From: Planctomycetaceae bacterium
GTDB lineage: Bacteria > Planctomycetota > Planctomycetia > Planctomycetales > Planctomycetaceae
Length of the DNA: 11,344 bases
Reading direction: 5' to 3'
Assembly: GCA_020426065.1 (NCBI GenBank)
Contig: JAGQQT010000081.1
Coordinates: forward strand, 1-11,344
The notes beneath the pieces are model-generated. The model was not told where the DNA came from. It worked only from the letters and a program-made list of their open reading frames with translations, and searched no databases. A program made the position numbers and the translations under genes. Positions 6,669 through 11,344 of this stretch are shown here, in pieces. The stretch's first letter is position 1. Every line of letters begins with the position of its first letter.

Positions 6669-7688
6669 ATGCTTCATGTCAGATTGAAGAGTTGCTGGTG
6701 GGGGCTGGCATTGTTTTTAAGCTGCATCCTTGTGGCCACAGCGCAAGCCGCCCAACCTGTCCATCTGATTTTTGATACCGATATGGACAGCGACTGCGAT
6801 GATGTGGCTGCACTGGCGATTCTGCATGCCCTGGCCGATCGGGGTGAAGCTCGCATTCTGGCGACTCCGGTTTCTGCCAGACATCTCTGGTCAGGCCCTT
6901 GTGTAGATGCTATCAACACGTATTTTGGCAGACCGGAGATTCCCATCGGCATTCCCGCTCATACTCCAAATACGCAGGGGTCCTCTTTTGCAGAAACCGT
7001 TGCCCGGGAATTTCCTCAGGATTTTCCTGAACTGGACAAGTCTCCGGATGCCGTTGATGTTTATCGGAAAGTCCTGGCAGAGCAGCCGGATGGTTCCGTA
7101 ACACTGGTCACCGTTGGTGATCTCACCAATATCCGGGATGTCCTCAAGTCTGTCCCTGATGACATCAGTCCGCTCAACGGAGTCGAACTGGTCAGCAAAA
7201 AAATTTGCCTGTGGGTCTGCATGGGAAGTCGATATCCGGCAGATCTGGATCCCAGGCGGTGGGGGAACTTCAAAATGGATCCGCTGGCAACCGTAGAGTC
7301 AATTCGAGACTGGCCCGGCTCAATAGTCTTTACGGGCGGGGGAGACTTTGCCAATGCGGTGGCGATCGGGAAACGATTGCGGGAGTTGCCCGCTGAGAAT
7401 CCCGTGCGGAGAAGTTATGAGCTTTATTTTCAGGGAGCTGCCCGGGACCGGCACAGTGCGGATCCAATTGCCGTACTGGTTGCGGTGCGTGGAACCGGGG
7501 AGCCCTGGCATCTGGTCTCGGAAGGACACAATCAGATATTTGCCAATGGAACGCATCAATGGCATGTCACTCCCGATAATCCCCATCACAGCTACATCTC
7601 TGCGTTTGCAGCAGGGATATCGCCGGAAACGGTGAAAGGGCAGCTCAATCAATTGATGCTGCACCTGCCAGACAAACCAAAGCCTTAG
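6669..7688 (+). CDS. exported nucleoside-hydrolase-like protein
   Basis: Members of the inosine-uridine nucleoside hydrolase superfamily split the N-glycosidic bond of ribonucleosides using a calcium ion held by N-terminal aspartates. The 339-residue product has a signal peptide (about 1-28, ending AQA/A) and then VHLIFDTDMDSDCDDVAALA at 31-50. This is the DTD-x5-DD form of the calcium motif, found in a secreted subgroup, in place of the classic DTDPGxDDA. Further support comes from VGDLTNI at 149-155, TGGGDFANA at 222-230, ADPIAVLVAVRG at 264-275 and the C-terminal GTHQWH at 294-299. The start at 6669 is favoured over 6555 because AGGAGAGG precedes it and the signal peptide then begins properly. 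The substrate cannot be read from the sequence. It lies upstream of another exported hydrolase gene on the same strand. Confidence 0.85.
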   Translation: MLHVRLKSCWWGLALFLSCILVATAQAAQPVHLIFDTDMDSDCDDVAALAILHALADRGEARILATPVSARHLWSGPCVDAINTYFGRPEIPIGIPAHTPNTQGSSFAETVAREFPQDFPELDKSPDAVDVYRKVLAEQPDGSVTLVTVGDLTNIRDVLKSVPDDISPLNGVELVSKKICLWVCMGSRYPADLDPRRWGNFKMDPLATVESIRDWPGSIVFTGGGDFANAVAIGKRLRELPAENPVRRSYELYFQGAARDRHSADPIAVLVAVRGTGEPWHLVSEGHNQIFANGTHQWHVTPDNPHHSYISAFAAGISPETVKGQLNQLMLHLPDKPKP

Positions 7689-7771
7689 GGAGGAATAGAG
7701 TGCAGCAGGCGGGGGGAAACAGGATTGATTTTATGCTATCTTCTCCAGCACCTTTCCAGTCTTTTCTCATC

Positions 7772-7791
7772 GAAACCATCAATCAGGTTTC
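7772..7791. repeat. inverted repeat just before the EEP hydrolase gene
   Basis: GAAACC (7772-7777) and GGTTTC (7786-7791) are exact reverse complements separated by eight bases. The second arm ends 11 bases before the ATG at 7803. It could be a small operator or a hairpin covering the start region, or chance at this length. Confidence 0.35.
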
Positions 7792-7802
7792 AGAATAACT
7801 CC

Positions 7803-8786
7803 ATGAAAAGGTTTACCAGAGGTACGGAAATGCCAGTCAGAGCCGGTTTGCTGTTGTTGATTGTCACTCTTGTTTTGTGGGCCTCACTTTCTACCGGAGT
7901 GTCCGCTCCTGCCGAGGAAATCACGATCGGTTTCTGGAACGTGCAGAACCTGCTCGATCAGTATGACGATCCGCAACTTGAGTTTGATGAAAAACAGTCT
8001 CCCAGCAGTGTGCAGGAACGGTTAGGGAAAGATGCAGAGGTCATTCGGAGTCTGAATGCCGACATTGTGGGACTGGCGGAGGTTGAGAATCTTTCCATTC
8101 TGAAGCGGATGGTTGCCGGGCCTCTCTCTCGTAACGGCTATCAGTATCTGGCGCTCATTGACGGAGATGATCCGCGTGGCATTGATTGTGCGTTGATCAG
8201 TCGTCGGCCATTTCTGGTGCAGTCTGTCGACATCCCTGATTTCCCGCGTGATCTGCTGGTGGCCCGTTTCCAGGCTGCAGAAGGTCCGTTTTATGTGGTC
8301 GTCGCTCACTGGAAAAGTCGGCGGGATGGGGGTGAGGAGTCCGAGCGTCTCAACTGTGCGAAGGCCACAGCAGCCTGCGTAACGCAGTTCATCAAAGAAT
8401 ATGAAGGAGCTGAGGTACCGGTCGTCGTGCTGGGGGATTTTAACGATACACCGGACAATGATTCGCTGAAGTATCTGGAAACGCTGGGGATGGTCAATAC
8501 GATGAAAACTATCCCGGAGAAAGATCGCTGGACGATTGGGCATTACGATCGGGAAAACAGTCGGATGGATCTGGACTGCTTCGATCAGATTCTGATCAAC
8601 CCCGCCGCTCGCAAGGGGAGCATTGTGTGGAAGTCAACCAAAGTCCATCGTCCTCGTTTCATGATCAATGATCGACGGTCATTTGATGGAGTGAAGATTC
8701 CTCTGCCGATCGATGATTACAACGATCGAATTGGCTACTCAGATCATTACCCGGTGATTGCGACTTTCGAAGTGGGGACTCGATAA
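7803..8786 (+). CDS. exported endonuclease/exonuclease/phosphatase (EEP) family hydrolase
   Basis: The EEP fold covers metal-dependent phosphodiesterases and phosphatases such as DNase I, exonuclease III and inositol phosphatases. The 327 residues begin with a signal peptide (about 1-38: basic start, hydrophobic 14-32, SAPA before EE). The catalytic set is complete: GFWNVQNL at 43-50 with Asn46, GLAEVEN at 90-96 with Glu93, VVAHWKS at 166-172 with His169, VLGDFNDTPD at 209-218 with Asp212 and Asn214, and GYSDHYPVIATF at 311-322 with the Asp314-His315 pair. This pattern is closest to bacterial secreted nuclease-like members, but substrate is not decided. The start is uncertain: ATG 7803 lacks a strong ribosome site, while ATG 7830 has AGAGG before it and keeps the signal peptide. 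It is convergent with the FAD oxidase gene, with only 31 bases between stops. Confidence 0.88.
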   Translation: MKRFTRGTEMPVRAGLLLLIVTLVLWASLSTGVSAPAEEITIGFWNVQNLLDQYDDPQLEFDEKQSPSSVQERLGKDAEVIRSLNADIVGLAEVENLSILKRMVAGPLSRNGYQYLALIDGDDPRGIDCALISRRPFLVQSVDIPDFPRDLLVARFQAAEGPFYVVVAHWKSRRDGGEESERLNCAKATAACVTQFIKEYEGAEVPVVVLGDFNDTPDNDSLKYLETLGMVNTMKTIPEKDRWTIGHYDRENSRMDLDCFDQILINPAARKGSIVWKSTKVHRPRFMINDRRSFDGVKIPLPIDDYNDRIGYSDHYPVIATFEVGTR

Positions 8787-8817
8787 GCTGGAATGAGTGT
8801 GATTCTGGCATCCCGAG

Positions 8818-10194
8818 TCATGCACTGGGAATCAGTTTTCCGCGACCGGTGCAGAGGTGCGGGTTAAATGCGCTGCGGATTTCCCGGAAGATTTCCAGGT
8901 CGGTGGCGTTGAACATGCGTGTCATGAACTCCAGTTTTTCGATGCCGATGCCATGCTCTCCTGTGACGGTGCCACCGTAATCGATGCACAGTTCCAGGAT
9001 TTCCCGGCTGGCATCGAGCACCGCCTGGACCTGCTGCTGGTTCCGCTCATCAAACAGCAGGATCGGATGAATGTTGCCGTCACCTGCGTGGAACACGTTC
9101 AGAATTCGAATGTTATAGTGAGCAGAGATTCGCATCACTTCGCGCAAGAGTTCAGGCAAGCGGGTTCGAGGTACCACGCCGTCCTGGGTGATGAAGCTGG
9201 TGCTGATACTGCCGATGGCACCAAAAGCCTGCTTGCGGCATTTCCAGAGCGAGATCCGTTCCTCGGGCGTTTCGGCTTTGCGGATTTCCACACTCTTGCC
9301 CTGTTCACACATCCGGTCAATCAGAGTGATTTCCCGTTCGGTCACTTCGGACAGTCCATCAACTTCAATAATCAAAACGGCCCCGGCATCGGTGGGTAAG
9401 CCGTGTCCATAACGTTGTTCCACTGCACGCAGCATACCCTGGTCCATCAGTTCCAGGGCAGCGGGAATGATGGCCGCAGAAATGATGGCACTCACGGTGC
9501 TGACCGCATCGTCCAAGGTTGCAAATACGGCCAGCCGTGTGGCGACTGCAGGAGCGGCTCGGGTCAGGCGGACTGTCGCTTTCGTGCACAGGCCGAAGGT
9601 TCCCTCGCTTCCCACAAAAAGTCCGGGCCAGTCACAGTCAAACTGTTCGGAGTGGTTTCCACCCAGTGTGACCACTTCACCCGCAGGGAGTACCACTTCC
9701 AGACCGAGAACGTGATTGGAGGTGACGCCATATTTAAGAGTGTGTGGTCCACCCGCATTCGTTGCCACATTGCCACCGATCGTCGAGGCTCCGGCACTGG
9801 AGGGATCGGGAGCAAAATGAAACCCGGTTCCGGTCAGAGCCGCATTGAGTTGCTGATTGACAACTCCCGCTTCCACAATCGCGAAGCGATTCTCAAGGTC
9901 GATTTCGAGGATCTGCTGCATGCGGGTCAGGCAGACGACAACCGCTTCATCAATTGCCAGGCAACCGCCCGCCAGACTTGTTCCAGCTCCCCGGGGCACA
10001 ACAGCGACGTTGTGTGTGGTGGCAATCTGCATCAGTTCGCTGACCTGACCGGTTGATTCCGGAAAGACGACTACGGAAGGAATCTGCCGGGCGATCAGGT
10101 AGCCATCCGCCTCGTAAATCATCCGTTCGATCGGATCGATCAGGAGTTGATCTGGGCGAAAGGATTGCTGCAGGCGTGAAATCAGTTCGGACAT
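8818..10194 (-). CDS. FAD-linked oxidase, GlcD/D-lactate dehydrogenase type
   Basis: These flavoproteins oxidise 2-hydroxy acids such as glycolate or D-lactate. The 458 residues match GlcD-type length. The FAD-binding PCMH domain (about 35-213) shows VVPRGAGTSLAGGCL at 65-79, STIGGNVATNAGGPHTLKYG at 137-156 and GLFVGSEGTFGL at 191-202. The C-terminal oxidase domain shows HAGDGNIHP at 369-377 (His369 and the GDGNxH motif) and GTVTGEHGIGIEK at 408-420. Residue patterns identify the family but not the substrate. The usual partners GlcE and GlcF, which carry electron transfer in E. coli glycolate oxidase, are not in this window. A small lipoprotein-like ORF ends 45 bases upstream on the same strand and could share its transcript. 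No obvious Shine-Dalgarno is seen. Confidence 0.93.
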   Translation of the reverse strand: MSELISRLQQSFRPDQLLIDPIERMIYEADGYLIARQIPSVVVFPESTGQVSELMQIATTHNVAVVPRGAGTSLAGGCLAIDEAVVVCLTRMQQILEIDLENRFAIVEAGVVNQQLNAALTGTGFHFAPDPSSAGASTIGGNVATNAGGPHTLKYGVTSNHVLGLEVVLPAGEVVTLGGNHSEQFDCDWPGLFVGSEGTFGLCTKATVRLTRAAPAVATRLAVFATLDDAVSTVSAIISAAIIPAALELMDQGMLRAVEQRYGHGLPTDAGAVLIIEVDGLSEVTEREITLIDRMCEQGKSVEIRKAETPEERISLWKCRKQAFGAIGSISTSFITQDGVVPRTRLPELLREVMRISAHYNIRILNVFHAGDGNIHPILLFDERNQQQVQAVLDASREILELCIDYGGTVTGEHGIGIEKLEFMTRMFNATDLEIFREIRSAFNPHLCTGRGKLIPSA

Positions 10195-10239
10195 AGGTCC
10201 CGGTCCGCTGGAATATCATGGAAGTTACCCACTGTTGAG

Positions 10240-10452
10240 TCAGTGAGACTTCTTCAGCTTAGCAGATCGAGGTTTATATTGCCCAGTTTCCGGCGTGGCA
10301 TTGCAGGCATCATGGTATGTACTGCTGTAACCTTCGGGGAACAGATATCGAGGTGTTGCGCAGCCACTTCCAGTCATCACCAGAGCGCAGAGCAGCAACC
10401 ACAGACCAAAGGCCCTGTTGATGGTGTCACGCTGCCGTAAGGAAACTCTCAT
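10240..10452 (-). CDS. small lipoprotein-like hypothetical protein, 70 residues
   Basis: The product has a basic N terminus (MRVSLRQRDTINR), a hydrophobic stretch at about 15-27 (FGLWLLLCALVMT) and a Cys at 31 in the context TGSGC-AT. This resembles a lipobox, though the -3 position is Gly in place of Leu. The remaining 39 residues are Tyr-, Pro- and Lys-rich and end KLKKSH. I recognise no family. A weak GAG lies seven bases before the ATG. The architecture, its position 45 bases before the oxidase gene and the lack of a better frame here support a real gene, but a short ORF of this size could be spurious. Confidence 0.6.
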   Translation of the reverse strand: MRVSLRQRDTINRAFGLWLLLCALVMTGSGCATPRYLFPEGYSSTYHDACNATPETGQYKPRSAKLKKSH

Positions 10453-10707
10453 GTTAGATCTCGTTCCCAGAGGAATAAACAGGGAACACGCTTCGACGAA
10501 AGAGGGGTGATTCTTGAATTGATTATCGGATTCTGGCTGAAAATCCGTGTGACGAAATCATGTAATCCCGAAAAAATCCGCAGATCTCCAGCTTTGTTGA
10601 ATTGGGAATGATTGGCTGACTCCGTGTGGATCTGTTAGAAACAGCGGATAACACTTGAGGATTTCACACGATCAGAATCTGCCGCTCAGCCCGGGAAAGC
10701 AGTCGAC
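10453..10707. other. 255-base divergent intergenic region
   Basis: This spacer separates the minus-strand lipoprotein-like gene from the plus-strand crotonase gene, so it should hold two promoters. I do not find hexamer pairs good enough to call. The only distinct structure is the inverted repeat at 10463-10487. Confidence 0.5.
10463..10487. repeat. inverted repeat before the small lipoprotein-like gene
   Basis: GTTCCC (10463-10468) and GGGAAC (10482-10487) are exact reverse complements separated by 13 bases, giving half-site centres 19 bases apart, close to two helical turns. The first arm ends 11 bases upstream of the minus-strand ATG. This spacing suits a dimeric regulator, but 6-bp arms can arise by chance. 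Confidence 0.35.
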
Positions 10708-11344
10708 ATGACCGAACCAGTCACTCCCCTCACATTGGAACTGGATAATGGGATCGCGAGAATTCGGCTCACCAGGCCGGAGAGACGCAACGCCCTGGCT
10801 TTGGAAATGTTGCGACTCCTGGGCGAAACGCTCACGGAACTCTCGCAAAGTCAATCCTGCCGGGTCATTGTGATTGGAGCTGAAGGACCTGTTTTTTGTG
10901 CGGGGCATGATCTGAGTGAAATGATCGGTCGATCCGCTGAGCAGTATCATGAACTGTTCAGTTTGTGTTCGCACGTGATGCAGCAGATCCGGCAGGTTCC
11001 TCAGCCTGTGATTGCCCGCGTGCATGGCATGGCGACTGCCGCTGGATGTCAGCTGGTGGCGGCATGTGATCTGGCGGTTGCCTGCACTGAAGCCCGATTT
11101 GCAACACCGGGAGTGAAGATTGGACTGTTCTGCACCACACCAATGGTTCCGCTGGTACGAGCGGTGCCAGATAAGGTGGCTATGGAAATGCTGTTGACTG
11201 GTCAGCCGATTTCCGCTGAGCGGGCCTTTCAGATTGGCCTGGTCAATGATGTTGTTCCGCTCGAACAACTCGATGAGCGGATTGATGAGTTCTGCCAGGC
11301 AATCTGCCGCAGCAGTGCTCATACGGTTCGGGTAGGGAAGGAGG
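10708..11344 (+). CDS. crotonase-family protein, ECHDC3-like (partial, cut at window end)
   Basis: The frame from ATG 10708 is open to the last base, giving 212 residues. Crotonase features are clear: [14 protein letters not shown] at 21-34, the CoA-pocket [10 protein letters not shown] at 63-72, [20 protein letters not shown] at 106-125 and [15 protein letters not shown] at 131-145. The last segment resembles the human ECHDC3 branch as I remember it. The two glutamates that catalyse hydration in rat enoyl-CoA hydratase (144 and 164) correspond to Gln115 and Gly135 here, so ordinary hydratase activity is doubtful. The oxyanion-hole glycine (Gly113) is kept. Only a distant GGGA precedes the ATG. 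The C-terminal part lies outside the window, so completeness cannot be judged. A minus-strand frame over the same bases is its shadow. Confidence 0.88.
   Translation, partial: MTEPVTPLTLELDNGIARIRLTRPERRNALALEMLRLLGETLTELSQSQSCRVIVIGAEGPVFCAGHDLSEMIGRSAEQYHELFSLCSHVMQQIRQVPQPVIARVHGMATAAGCQLVAACDLAVACTEARFATPGVKIGLFCTTPMVPLVRAVPDKVAMEMLLTGQPISAERAFQIGLVNDVVPLEQLDERIDEFCQAICRSSAHTVRVGKE

Noticed and set aside
8787..8817. Expected terminator between the convergent EEP and FAD oxidase genes
   Set aside because: The 31 bases show no stem-loop or T-tract, so no terminator can be called there.
9403..10056. Plus-strand 217-residue open frame opposite the FAD oxidase
   Set aside because: The opposite strand carries the complete PCMH and oxidase-domain motifs, so this is a shadow.
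10672..11322. Minus-strand 216-residue open frame at the right end
   Set aside because: The plus strand over the same bases encodes a crotonase-family protein with conserved motifs; the minus frame is rich in His, Gln and Ser and has no family features.

Overview
The window looks like an ordinary chromosomal stretch from a planctomycete, probably of the Planctomycetia (Gimesia/Rubinisphaera type). This is inferred from the gene order rplY-pth-rpsF-ssb-rplI-dnaB with no rpsR between ssb and rplI, the N-terminally extended bL9, the medium GC content and a flank of secreted proteins. No 16S gene or other decisive marker is present. I see no phage, transposon, CRISPR array, tRNA or rRNA.

Left half, minus strand (about 4642 down to 101): an information-processing cluster read in the order bL25/CTC (rplY), peptidyl-tRNA hydrolase (pth), bS6 (rpsF), SSB (ssb), bL9 (rplI), replicative helicase (dnaB). 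It joins ribosomal proteins, rescue of peptidyl-tRNA and replication. Two control points are visible. One is a leader of about 100 nt with three consecutive inverted repeats before the TTG-initiated rpsF. The other is a strong intrinsic terminator (12-bp perfect stem plus eight U) between rplI and dnaB. At the extreme left, a TATAAT box followed five bases later by an ATG may mark another minus-strand gene that runs off the window.

Middle, plus strand (4898 to 8786): three genes for exported proteins. They are an unrecognised 546-residue protein with a possible internal duplication, a nucleoside-hydrolase-like protein, and an endonuclease/exonuclease/phosphatase-fold hydrolase. The last two could form a secreted nucleic-acid or nucleotide scavenging pair, but the sequence only suggests this.

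Right part: a GlcD-type FAD-linked oxidase on the minus strand, convergent with the hydrolase gene and preceded by a small lipoprotein-like ORF. Divergent from these is the start of a crotonase-family gene on the plus strand, cut by the window end. It resembles the ECHDC3 branch and lacks both catalytic glutamates of enoyl-CoA hydratase.

The most interesting leads are the structured rpsF leader, the terminator placed directly before dnaB, the unknown exported protein and the atypical crotonase. I found no clear new multi-gene system.
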